Shown here: piece by piece, positions 1 through 11,189 of the stretch | Layout of the letters: each line of letters opens with the position of its first letter | Position numbering within the stretch: the stretch's first letter is position 1 | Source: Pleurodeles waltl | Lineage: Eukaryota; Chordata; Amphibia; Caudata; Salamandridae | Length of the DNA stretch: 64,000 bases | Reading direction: 5' to 3' | NCBI RefSeq assembly: GCF_031143425.1 | Contig: NC_090444.1 | Span: 1,350,242,323 to 1,350,306,322 of the forward strand | Position numbers and translations under genes: made by a program | The notes under the pieces: generated by a model | Databases searched by the model: none | Told to the model about the DNA's origin: nothing | Seen by the model: the letters and a program-made list of their open reading frames with translations, nothing else

Positions 1-2401
1 ACTCCTGCTGCATGGGCCTTCTATTTGAATCTTACACTGCCCATGTGTACAGCGGAAACACAGACATATTTTAAAGGAGTTTTGGTGTGGCCGTTTTGGA
101 GTTGTTTTGGTTGCTTGCACGATTTATTCATGGTTATCCACTATGCGTGTCACGTGTCAGTACCGAACACTTAGTAACAGAAATTGCTTTTTACTCTCTT
201 TCTTGTGGTCCTTTGTTCAGTAAATTTGTCACTCGGATACAGTTATATAGCTGCTGTAATTTTCCCTCGAAAATGTAACTTGTTGTTCCTCTAATCACGG
301 TGACATTTATTTTATTTCATATTACCTTACTCAAGGCACTGCTGTTGCCCGATATATGCCAAATCATGTTCAGCACAGTAAACCTGCTCCTTATGATTTT
401 CTTTTTGAGAGAAATCTCATAATGCTTGGATAGCAAAATACGACAACCTACTTCTAGTGAGACCATGTTCTAGTGCCTTCTCAGTGTTCTCTCCAGTGTG
501 CATATCTGCTGAAAACCTGGTTAATTATAACTATTAAACAAAATGCAAAAGTACAGTAAGTGTGTTGATACTCTGAAGAATATACAAATTAATCCTGCAT
601 TTACTCGCACATTTCAGAAAGAAGGTGCAAAAACAGTCAGGTAACATGCATCATGTTACTCCTGTCATTATTCAGTATAGGTTTGTTTTGATAGCATCAC
701 AGACTGGTGCAGTTAGTGAAGGCATTATTTGAATAACATTATGTTTATTCATCGTTTATATTCCTCTAAGTTGCAGACTTGCCCTATCTGGCCTTAAAGT
801 GCATTTCCAGTGTTTATTAGATAGCACGGAAGCCCAGCCTTCGGTGTGTGGCCGTTCACCAATGGCATGTGAAGTAACCGTAGATGTTGTAGCACCCAGG
901 ATAATGTGTTGCATGGCTAAATATTTAGTAGGTCCCAAAGGCGAGACCTATTGGCTATGCTAATGCTTGTTAAATACTATATTGTCTTAATACCCAGGGT
1001 AATGGTAGTCAATTACAGACCAATATAAGCAAGTTCCAGTGTGAGTGTGGCTTCCATATCTGAAACTCTGGGTCACATGCTCAAGTAAAAACAATTTATT
1101 ATAATGCACTTATTATTTGTGCGTTTAGTATATCTTAAAAGTGTTCCTTATAAATGCTAGAAACGGAACATAGTAATACAAAACATAATGAAACATGTGG
1201 GCAAATTGCTAAAATTAAAGTAGGCCAGGTTCGTAAAATATAGATGTAATGGAAACAGGCCTATTTAAGCAATTGGAGAGTATGTCGGCCCCGTAAGCAA
1301 ATTCCAGGTGGGAGTCCAAATATTAGGAGCCAGTGAACAAAAAGAGTCGAATCTAGGAGTGGCAGGAGGTGGGCATAGAGTGGCAAGGAGACAATCATGA
1401 AAATTACATGTAGGTTAAAAAAGGCAGCAAAGGTCTGAAACTGTAGACCACTGTGGCTAAGGGTCAGGATAGATGCTGAGAAAAGTGTGTAGAAAAAGTT
1501 AAAAACAAATAAAGGCGAGTGTCAGAGTGAGGAGTAGATCTAAGAGGAAATCTTTAAAATGAAGGAAGAACAACATAGAGCACGCAGCTCTAGTGGAACC
1601 CAGATAACAGCAAAGTATTTCACAAACATTTGAAAAAGAAAAAGAAAGAATAGAATATATTTTCTTTACCTTGAAAAAACACCTCCTTCACATCAGCTTA
1701 CTCTCGTGCTCTTTCTGATATTCCTTGAATACATTTTCCAGTAAAAATGCAAGCTATTCCTCAAGATTCGTCTTTAAGGTTGACCACCTCTTACCACAAT
1801 TTGCATTACAGGGTCCTCCCAGCACTAAATATGGTGGTTTATTCACATCATCTGGCTTTTAACTCTGTCGTTGCTACGAACAAATTTTAATAGGCCATTT
1901 TATTGCTGAGTATCCATGCCAGTTCAATATGAGAATGTAGGACAAAATATAAAGGTTTCTGGGAAAATTTCTAAAGCAAGGATCTTCATTGCTTAAGGAG
2001 TTTTCTTTAGGGGTTGTCACAGGGTGTTAGAACCATGGACATCATTTAGGGTTTATCAGGGGCTGCTGTTGTGACCCCTGGCTCGCTCCTGGCGACCCCT
2101 GGCACTGCTTTTACGACTAGCTTCAAAGGTGGCAAAATTAGTACGAGGAATGCATTGGCAGTTTGTCCTGATGGACATGGGTTGGGGCTCCTTTCTGTTT
2201 GTTTTCTGTCAGTTTTTTATTACACTAACATTGAATAATATTAGATTATCCACTATTAGTTAATAAAACATGGAGTTCAGTCAGCTAGAATATGACCTTC
2301 CCTGGCAGTGGAGATAAATAAAAAAAATGTTTTTAAATGTATATTGCATGCATGCTTTCATGTGTGTTTACGTGAGAGAGAGTGTGTGTATGTGTAAGTA
2401 T
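1..2401. other. AT-rich sequence, no gene recognised
   Basis: No reading frame in either strand resembles a known family, and no long open frame is present. A short GT-rich stretch (about 2360-2410) lies at the right edge and became the target of the L1 insertion that follows. I see no repeat structure that I can assign. Confidence 0.6.
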
Positions 2402-2416
2402 GTGTGTGAGTGAAAG
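2402..2416 (+). repeat. Left target-site duplication of L1-A
   Basis: The 15-mer GTGTGTGAGTGAAAG here is repeated exactly at 11035-11049, directly after the A-run that ends the L1. A 15-bp TSD is typical of L1 target-primed reverse transcription. It sets the 5' end of the element at 2417. Confidence 0.88.
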
Positions 2417-3573
2417 AGAGGGGGTGGCCTGATACCAATAGAGGAAGAAGCCTCACCGTGAGGCTCCTGCCAGCGATTTCCCCCACCACCCCCACCCCAG
2501 GTCATTCTGAATTCCCGTGTGCACCCCCTACCCCCCATTTCCCCCACCCCTCTCCCCCACAGGCCCACGAATAGCTGCTGATTCCTCTTAAGTCCCCCCC
2601 ATTGCAGAGTGAGCTGTTCGGCACCGGCATTGAGGCAGATTGGATGCAGGAGTCTGATAACGCGGAGAAGGCTGCGCAGTAGCCAAAATGGCGGCTGCGA
2701 CATTGTAAGCGGCGGACGGCAACCCTAGCGGCTCACAATGAGGGGGTAACACTGGCGACTAGAGGATCAAGGTTGCCAGCAGTGCTCCTCGCCTGTCACT
2801 GCTGGGCGCCCAGTTGGTAAGTGATTCAGTGGCCGAGTGGCCTCTGAGGTGAGGCGGGCAAGTGAAGGACCCGGGGAGAGGCCAGGCAGAGCCCACAACA
2901 TGGCACCACCTGGGCATCGAAGTGGAGGTAAGGAAGCAACTGCCCTTCTCATGTATTTGCACGGAGTGATCCTGCAGTGGATGGCGGTGGCTGGGCAACT
3001 GCCTACGGCGTGCTGCAGAGTGCAGGGGGAGAGCAGCAATCCAGAGGAGAAAGTGGCCTGCGGCTGGGCGGCCAAACCTCAGCGGAGGCAGCGCAGCACT
3101 TGGCGGTGGGAGCCTTGTGATGGTGCTCTAGCGTGGCCCTGATTGAGGAGACTCCCGGAAGGCCCAGGCGACACCTGTGCTTTCCAGCGTTGGCCGGAGG
3201 GTCCTGGCCAGCATGTGTGTCTGAATATTTTGGGGACCAGGGGCGAGGCACATAGATGTGAAAGGGAAGCCCCCCTGTGAGCTTCTGAAGGAGGTGCAGA
3301 CACAGCTACACACCGGCTGAATCTGGAGAGGTGGAGGGCTGGTGCCAGGGGACGACGTTCTCATTCTTCCTGGTAGGCGCGACACAGTGACAAATCAGGG
3401 TGACCGACGCAACACCATTGGGGCTGAATTGCCTGTACTGGTGCAAGAGAGGATTACTTCTAACCACCGCAGGCTGCGCTGTAGCATTGGCCGACGATGT
3501 TGGGGGTACGGGCTCCTGCAATGGAGGCCTAGATCAATCTGGGACAGTCATCATGATCCAGGTGAGAACTGAC
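2417..3573 (+). promoter_or_regulatory. 5' UTR / internal promoter region of L1-A
   Basis: This is a GC-rich leader between the left TSD and the first ORF1 methionine. Many overlapping open frames occur on both strands (2759-3600), as expected for GC-rich noncoding DNA. L1 elements carry an internal RNA polymerase II promoter here; assigning that role is inference from position. No individual factor site was identified. Confidence 0.5.
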
Positions 3574-4784
3574 CATGGGGAAAACAGGTCGTAGGCGGGA
3601 CCTGGAGATGAGGGAGGAAGCCACATGGGGCTTCCGTGGGCCCACAGTTGGAGGTAAAGTGTGCCCATTTAATAGAGATCTCTGGGGCCCCTTCCCTCCA
3701 AGACATTCTGCAGGCTATAACGACCTCTTGCGAAGCCCTGGAAGGAAAAATTGATGCCCTGGTGACAGGCTACTATATTGCACGATGATCACCGCCAGTT
3801 GGCAGAAAGGATAGCTACGTCAGAGAAACAAATCAAGGAGGCTCTACCAGTTGTAAAGGATGCACAAGTTAGAGAGGCCAATTCATGACCTGGAATTATG
3901 GACAGAAGATGCAGAAAACTAATCAAGGTGAAATAATCTGAGTGATTGGCTTACCTGAGAGCATAGAGAGAAATGATATGGTGTGTTTCCTGGAGTGATG
4001 GCTTTGGGAGACAATAGTAGACAAAGGACTTTTGCCCTTTTTCACCCTGGAGGCGGTGCACAGGGTGCTGGCTCGACCCTCCCACACCGGGGGCTCCATG
4101 AGACCAGTTATAGCAAGACTATCTTCTGGGGCAGGCGAGGAAGAAAGTAGACTGTACAGTGGAAAACAGCACAGTTCATATTTTCCCAGACTTTTCGCGA
4201 GAAGTGCAGAAATGGAGAGCCACCTTTAGAGAGGCTAAACAAAAATTAGGACAAATGGGCATACAGGGTGGAATAATGTTCCCGGCCCGGCTGCATGTGA
4301 TAACGGAGGAGGGGACGAAATTCTTCAACTCTCTTATAAAGATGTCTGGCAGTGGATAGACGCTCATTTGCCGACCAGGATGGTCACAGAAACTGGCACC
4401 AGCTCGCAACTGCAAAATAGAAATCCGCGACATAAGCCTCAGCACAGACCATCTGCCCCATCTAAAAAGGAGGTACAACAAGAATGCCAAAAAGGGAGGG
4501 AGGCAGTAGCCTCCCTTAGCGTTAGAGCCCAGAGTCCAATCCCAACGATTGCCGAAAAGGCGGACCACTCGGGATCTGACCAAGATTCAGTCAGCACACG
4601 TATATCAGAGGAGACTGGACCAGAGGTGATGCCAGGGACGTTGGACTTGTATCATTTGACTCTCTCCCTTGATCCCTTTGAGAATCATGACAATGCTGTG
4701 GACTTGCTGGGTTCCTACCCAGTGGTCTCCCAAGAGGAGGAAGAGATTAGTTGGGATGATTTTGGATGGGTGCATCTGGGTTGA
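3574..4784 (+). pseudogene. L1-A ORF1 (RNA-binding nucleoprotein), frameshifted
   Basis: ORF1p of L1 elements is a trimeric RNA chaperone that coats LINE RNA. The start is taken at 3574 (ACCATGG context; protein begins MGKTGRR), because L1-B ORF1 also starts MGK. A coiled-coil-like stretch (SLQDILQAITTSCEALEGK, about 3691-3750) follows. Next comes an RRM-like middle part with the family pattern 'VIGLPES ... FLE' (about 3940-4000), then 'PFFTLEAVHRVLARP' (4032-4080), then the C-terminal domain with 'PARLHVITEEGTKFF' (about 4285-4330) and 'DVWQWIDAHLP' (about 4340-4375). A long polar, acidic tail ends at a stop at 4782-4784. Several frame changes and an in-frame stop near 3886 break the frame, so no intact protein can be made. 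Confidence 0.8.
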
Positions 4785-5001
4785 TGACACGCTAGAGAGG
4801 GTTGGACTGGGGGGATCGGTGTTACAGCACTCTTTGAATGAATCAAGTGGTCAGCAACCAATTTAGTGTGAACAGTTGATTACTTTTAGTTTGGATGAAA
4901 TGCAGTTGTCTTTTTGTCCTGGGGATAGGGAGATGGGAAGTTAGCAGTTGGTTTGATTATAGGGGGAACCACGAGTCACATGCCTCTGTTCCCCAGGTTG
5001 T

Positions 5002-7163
5002 TGATGTGTACTGTTTTTGTTACTCTGGGCACTTTACCACTGCTAACCAGTGCTAATGTGCAAGTGCTCCTTTACAAAATGTGTATGTAATTGGTTTATC
5101 CATGATTGGCATATTTGTTTTACTAGTAAGTCCCTAGTAAAGTGCACTTTACCTGCCATGGCAGGTAAATCAAATGCTACTAGTGGGCCTGCAGCACTGG
5201 TTGTGCCACCCACATAAGTAGCTCTGTAATCATGTCTCAGACCTGCCACTGCAGTGTGTGTGTGCAGTTTTAACTGTAAATTCGACTTGTCAAGTGTATC
5301 CTCTTGCCAGGCCTAAGCCTTCCCTTTTCCTACATGTCAGACACCCCTAAGGTAGGGCCTAGGTAGCCCCAAGGGCAGGGTGCAGTGTATGGTTAAGGTA
5401 GGACATATAGTAAAGTGTTTTATATGTCCTGACAGTGAAATAATGCTAAATTCATTTTTCACTATTGCAAGGCATGTCCCTCTCATAGGTTAACATGGGG
5501 GCTACCTTTAAATCTGATTAAAGTGTAGATTCCCTTTGGGAGTGGATGGCCATGTGGAGTTTGGGGTCTCTGAGCTCACAATTTAAAAATACATCTTTTA
5601 GTAAAGTTGATTTTAAGATTGTGTGTTTGAAAATGCCACTTTTAGAAAGTGGGCATTTTCTTGCTTATACCATTTCTGTGACTCTGCCTGTTTGTGGATT
5701 CCCTGTCTGGGTCAGTTTGACAGTTGGGCTGGTTGCACCTCACACTAGACAGTGACACAAAGGGAGCTGGGGTGTAGCCTGCATACCCTGATGAGCCATC
5801 TGTGCTGGGGGGAGGGGAGGAGTGGTCACTCACACCTGAAAGGGCTGTGCCTGCCCTCACACAATGCAGTCTCCAACTCCCTGGTGAGTGTCTGGGGCCT
5901 GGCCTGGGCAAGGCAGGATTTCACATTCAAAAGAGACTTTACTTTGAAGTAGGCCTACTTCAAAGGAGAAATTAGGTATAAGAAGGGCACCCAAAACCAC
6001 AGACTTGAGAAACCCTTCTGGAAACAAGAGGAACCTCTGCCTGGAGAAGAGCTGAAGAGCTGAGGAAGAAGAGCTGCCCTGCCTGTGACTGTGCTTTGTG
6101 GAGCTATCCTGCAGTTGCTGCTTCTGCCAGAGTAAGAGGGCAAAGACTGGACTTTGTGTGCCTTCCATCTTGAGAAGAAATCTCCAAGGGCATGATTTAG
6201 AGCTTGCCTCCTGTTGTTTGAAGTCTCAGGGACAGCAAAGACTTCTCCCTGCCATCACCTGGAGTCTTTGGAGAGACTCCTACTCTGCCCTCTGGTGCCC
6301 ATCCAGTTCCTGGGACCCTGAAAGGAGAATCTGGCAGCCTAAAGACAAGGAAATCCACGCACAGAGCGCTGTGCGGGGAAAAGAATGACACAACTCTGAT
6401 CTGCAGCTGAAGAAACAACGCACAGCCGGTTCTGCAGCTGAGAAATGCTGCTCGCAGGAAACGCGACCGAAGAATCGACGCACGGAGCAGTAGAAACGAT
6501 ACGCAGCATCGCTGACGGAGGCTGGGAGATCACAACCTGCGCTGCAGGGTTTTTGCATCATCGTGCGGCTGGATTTCTGACTCAAGTACCACTGTGCGTG
6601 GAAAAACAACGCAAGGCCTGCCCGGACCTGAGAGTGCTGACCGGATCGACGCATCGCTCTCCTGCGGAGAGAAGAAACGACGCGCCCTGACCCGGCGAAA
6701 GGAGAAGCGACGCACTGTCCCGCTCGTGAGTGGAATCAACGTCTCGCAAGCCCTTTTTGACGCGCACTCGCCCGTGTGGGGTTATTTTTGACGCGCCCAA
6801 GGTACTTTTTCATGCTGACAGCATTAGTGTGTGTTTAAAACTACTTAAAGACTCTTTTTGCATTTTTATTGATAACTTGTGTATTGTGGATTTTTGTCGT
6901 TTTGGTCTTGTTTTGTTTAGATAAATATTTCCTATTTTTCTAAACTGGTGTTGTCATTTTGTAGTGTTTTCATTAAGTTACTGTGTGTGTTGGTACAAAT
7001 ACTTTACACCTAGCACTCTGAAGTTAAGCCTACTGCTCTGCCAAGCTACCAAGGGGGTAAGCAGTGGTTAGCTGAGGGTGATTCTCTTTTACCCTGACTA
7101 GAGTGAGGGTCCTTGCTTGAACAGGGGTAACCTGACTGTCAACCAAAGACCCAATTTCTAACA
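5002..7163 (+). mobile_element. 2.16-kb LTR-like interspersed repeat inserted in L1-A
   Basis: Sequence between ORF1 and ORF2 of L1-A is foreign to the LINE. It has no long coding frame. Candidate ends are TG (near 5002-5008) and CTAACA (7158-7163), compatible with a solo LTR. A TATA-like GTATAAG lies near 5968, and an AATAAA-type signal lies in the AT-rich stretch near 6921. The part 6350-6790 is CpG-rich with a recurring CGACGC-type motif. I recognise the sequence as resembling an abundant newt repeat, but could not search. No convincing target duplication flanks it, and the first part of L1 ORF2 is missing at its right edge, so insertion was accompanied or followed by loss. Exact ends are uncertain by tens of bases. 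Confidence 0.6.
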
Positions 7164-7164
7164 T

Positions 7165-10100
7165 CTCCTATTTACAGAGGTGAGGAGCTCACGTGGCAAT
7201 GCTCCAAGAAACACATATGACACCAGCTGAAAAGGAGGGCTATACAGAAGCATTGGAGGGGGCAGGTATATTATACCACTTATTCAGCATTTGCCAGAGG
7301 TTCTCTGATTTGGATAAGAGCTGGGGTTCTGTTTCAGCCCATGGATAGCTTTGTCGACCCAGGCGGGCGCTATGTGGCTGTGAAGGGAAACGTTTATGCA
7401 CTTATCACAGACCAAGGATCATTCTGCGAAAAACTCACTGCTAAATTGGCCCTGCACCTTATACAGTCAATAGTGCTGGGTGGGGACTTTAACTGTGCGG
7501 CAGACCCCAGTATGGACCGATCCCACCCCCCCATTGAGTGATTCCCCGATAGCAAGGGTAGTGCAGCAGTTTACAGCCTGGCAACAGTGGGGCCTCGTAG
7601 ATGCCTGGCATAGATTATACCCGCATACCCAAGATTACTTGTACTTTTTCCATTTACCTGGGCGTGTGCCTGGATTCCTTCCTTTGTTCCTTTGCACCCC
7701 TGATGTGTTTTCAACCATTCATAATGTTGAATACTTGGCCCACCAACCCCATATTATTGTCCTGAAGTGGGGTTACACCCGTCCTTGTATTCCTACATGG
7801 AAATTGAATTCCGAAACCTTAGAAGATACATTCTACCAAGAAGCTGTGAGACAACAGATTGCTAATTTCCTTATTGAAAACAGTAACACAGCTAGTAACC
7901 CATTAGTTGAATGGGACGCTTTTAAAGCGGTGTTGATGGGGAAATGTATAGGGGAAGCAGTGGGGGAAAGGCACGCATTGCTCAGGGAAACACTGGAGGC
8001 AGAAGGTGTGCTGCAAGGGGAGGAAAAGAATAGGCCTGGACAACCAGACCTCCAGTATAGATTATTAGAATTAAAAGAGAGAGTGACAGCTCACGTTGAG
8101 CGACTTCGCTGCTTTGATTATAAGAATTACGTGTCGTGGGCTCACACAGAGAGAGATCAAGCAGGTAGAATGCTTTCGTGGTTAGCGTCAACAACTAAGA
8201 GGGGGTCGATCATTGTGGAAGTACAGACAGCCACAGGGGATAGACTGTACACACAGGAGGGCTCAATGCCCATTTCCTGCACTATTATGAGTGACTATAT
8301 AAAAGCGCCCTCCAATTTTATGTAGAGGCCACCCATGAATATTTGGACCTGGCGCCACTCACACAGGAGGTGGCTGAACCGTTCTATGCCACGTATTGTG
8401 ACCTATTGACCCCACAGTTGGTCACCCTATATTAAACTGAAAAAGAGAGAGGACTCTTGCCGGCAACGAACAGGAGCTTTAGTAGTGCTTTATTGAAACC
8501 CGGTAAGGACCCAACTGAGTGTAGTGCATATAGGTCATTATCCTTGCCAAATCTAGATTATAAGATTCTTAGTAAAATCCTGGCAACACGGCTTCTCCCT
8601 CATTTGACTCACCTTGTGCACCCAGACCAGGCAGGGGTTTATCCCGGGATAGAATACGGCTGGTATCATCCGTCGCCTGCTGGCTGTCATAAAGGACCCC
8701 TCCTATGACAAGATGGTGGCGGGGTATTGGCGGTGGATATTGAAAAAGCGTTTGACAGTCTTGAATGGTGTCTTCTTTATGTAGTGATGGCGAGTATGGG
8801 ACTGGTTGAGGAGTACATAGAACGGGCAAAATTACTACATACTTTCCCAGTGGCTGGGATCTGTACTGGCTGAACAATCTCAGACAGCTATGCAGTCGAG
8901 TGGGGCACCAGGCAGGGCTGTCCCCCTTCTCTGCTGTTGTTCGCGATAGCCATGGAAACATTGGAAGCCCTGACTCGTGCGGGAGGTGGGCGCCAAGGGA
9001 TATGGGCAGGTGGTCTATGACACTGTATAGCCCTATATGCAGACGGCTTGATCATATTCCTGAGAAATATGCGGAGGGATGTGCTGGGTACCCAGCTATT
9101 GTTGTCCAAGTTCGGAGCCCCGTCGGGTCTCAGCGTGAACTGGCAGAAGTCCTGTCTTTTCCCATTGGGGTCCGCCGGGTAGCCCCGTCAGACCTGGGTA
9201 CATTACTGTGGGAACTACGATGGGAACTACGATGCCTGTCTTTTTTGGGTGTTAAATATATTATGACATGCACAATGGATGGTAATGTGGGGCATGCTAT
9301 ACAATCTGTACAAGCAAGTATGACCTTCTGGCAGACATTGCCTTTGTCCCTGGCAGGCAGAGTGGCACTTCTCAAAATGATAGTTTTTACAAGGCTGTTG
9401 TACCACTTCACACTGCCGCCAGTGTGGATACCCAGGTCAACTTTTAAAGAGTTAAATACCCTGGTAACATCATTCCTATGAGGTACTACCTGGAAGCAGG
9501 TGGCTTTGACTAAACTACAAAGACAGTTGGCAGACGGTGGATTAGCAGTTCCTGACTTCGAATCCTATTATCTTGCTGCACAACTCCAATGATTTACACA
9601 GTGGCTGGCGAGTTTACAGACCCCTGGAGAATTAGTGAAATCCTTTACCCCTCTGTTAACGAGACTGATAAAAATCTTACTACAAATTAGACAACCTAGG
9701 AGAGCTGACATACCCGAAATGAAAGTACTCACTCAGTGCTGGTGACGCTATTTGAATAAAACTAAGACAAAAATTCCTTATTCTCCGGACTTCCCTATGT
9801 TGTTCTTGCCAGCCTTGCCACATATGGGAAACTGGGAAGGGTTAAATACCTGGAACACAGTGGGAGTGCTAACAGTTGGGAGCCTTTTTAGAGATGGCAC
9901 TCTGATTCCTTTTGAAGCCCTCAGAGTTGATTTTGACCTGCTGAGAGAGCATTTTCGTTCACATGGATCGGTTTCTGCAGTCACCAATCACCATTGGAGG
10001 GCAGGCTTAGCTGAACCCAAGGCACAGGCCACCAGTACCTATATATCGGTTTTGTCAGGCACATTCAAAGCAGCCATAAACCTATATGAAAGAATACGGA

Positions 10101-10731
10101 CAGATATATACCTCTCCGCCCCCCTGGAATCGCTGAAGCTTAAATGGGAAGAGGATTTGGGAACCCACATACCAGACAAATCTTGGGAAATTATATTGGG
10201 AAGAACGCCCAAAGTTTCAAGGAATGCTAGATTCAAATTGGTAAACTTCTTCATATTGCATAGAGCATGCCTGACACCAGGACAGATCATTCGACTCTTC
10301 AATATAACAAGGGTGGACTGCCCAAGATGTGGAACACTAGGAGCGGAATTCAAACATGTTCTGGGATTGTCCACAGCTTGGAACATACTGGGAAGAGGTG
10401 AGTTCAGAAGGTGGCAGACATTATAGATAAAAAAGTCCCTTACACATTGGGCCATTGTTTAGTGGGATGGTTCCTGCACACCCCAAAGTCGAAGGTAACC
10501 AGCAGATTCCAGGACCTGGCTAACATCCTGGCCAAAAGGGAAATCACCATGAACTGGAAAAACCCATATGGCCCGAACGTAACTTGGTGGTATAGGGAAC
10601 TGGAGAAATGGGCGGTCTTCCGGGAGGCCAAGAGGGGGTTGAGACCACTAGACATGGCAAGGGCTTGGGAGACTCTTGTGGATAGTTTGAAAGAATTGAC
10701 CCATATCACCCTTTACCCATTTCTGGACTGA
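7165..10731 (+). pseudogene. L1-A ORF2 (endonuclease-reverse transcriptase), broken
   Basis: ORF2p nicks the target and reverse-transcribes the LINE RNA. Read across several frames, the order is as follows. APE-type endonuclease: 'AMLQETH' near 7198-7218 and 'GGDFN' near 7480-7494, with the start of the domain lost to the nested repeat. A linker is open at 7480-8325. The reverse transcriptase fingers and palm follow (about 8340-9200: 'VDIEKAFD' near 8732, 'GTRQGCP' near 8905, 'LYADG' near 9033). The thumb/C-terminal part comes next, and then a cysteine motif 'CPRCGTLGAEFKHVL' (about 10318-10365). The frame ends at a stop at 10729-10731. The catalytic YADD is YADG here. Stops (for example 9479-9481 and 10424-10426) and frameshifts are numerous, so it is nonfunctional. 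Confidence 0.85.
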
Positions 10732-11034
10732 TCCCGGCCCTACTGCCTCCCCCGGGATATCACCGATCCAACCTGGCCATCGAGATTAAGTATTCCACCT
10801 ACAAAATCTTAGCCACAGATGGCCTAATGATACTCCACAGTCCAAACATACGGTACCTTACTTATTAGGGAGGGGGAGGAGAAGGGGATGTTTAATTATT
10901 AATGTTTAATTTGTTGTCATCAATTGGGGGGCCACATTGAAAAAGTGCAGACCAACAGATGTATGCTGCATTGATACTGAATGTTAAATATGAGTCATGC
11001 CTTCTAATGAAAATGTTGTTTAAACAAAAAAAAA
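10732..11034 (+). other. 3' UTR and A-tail of L1-A
   Basis: Noncoding sequence follows the ORF2 stop, containing a G-rich stretch (10866-10886) and ending in nine A residues (11026-11034) against the right TSD. G-rich 3' UTR segments are common in L1 elements. Confidence 0.75.
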
Positions 11035-11049
11035 GTGTGTGAGTGAAAG
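11035..11049 (+). repeat. Right target-site duplication of L1-A
   Basis: Exact repeat of 2402-2416, immediately after the A-tail. Confidence 0.88.
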
Positions 11050-11189
11050 TCAGGAGTGTGTGATGTCACTTTGTGTAAAAGTTTTTTTCACAGCGCCGGT
11101 TATAATAAGGTTCCTGGAGGGATCCAGATGAATCAGCCCGCACAAGAAAAGCACAAGCCCCAAAGTTGAGCTTAAACACTGTATTGACG

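Larger units (their letters stand above)
2417..11034 (+). mobile_element. L1-type LINE (L1-A), full length, decayed, with nested repeat
   Basis: Seen: a GC-rich 5' region, an ORF1 with an L1 RNA-binding C-terminal domain, an ORF2 with endonuclease, reverse transcriptase and C-terminal cysteine motif in the expected order, and a 9-A tail at 11026-11034. It is bounded by perfect 15-bp duplications, so this is one complete insertion event and not a 5'-truncated copy. About 2.16 kb (roughly 5002-7163) is a later LTR-like insertion between ORF1 and ORF2, leaving about 6.4 kb of L1. Both ORFs carry stops and frameshifts, so the copy is dead. A related copy (L1-B, 50592-58494) lies on the other strand. 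Confidence 0.85.

Noticed and set aside
2759..3600. Dense overlapping open frames
   Set aside because: They lie in the GC-rich L1 leader and disagree between strands. No domain is recognisable.
4176..4583. 135-codon minus-strand frame
   Set aside because: Antisense shadow of L1-A ORF1.
5002..7163. Target duplication for the repeat inside L1-A
   Set aside because: Several TG/CA end choices were tried; none gives matching 4-6-bp flanks.
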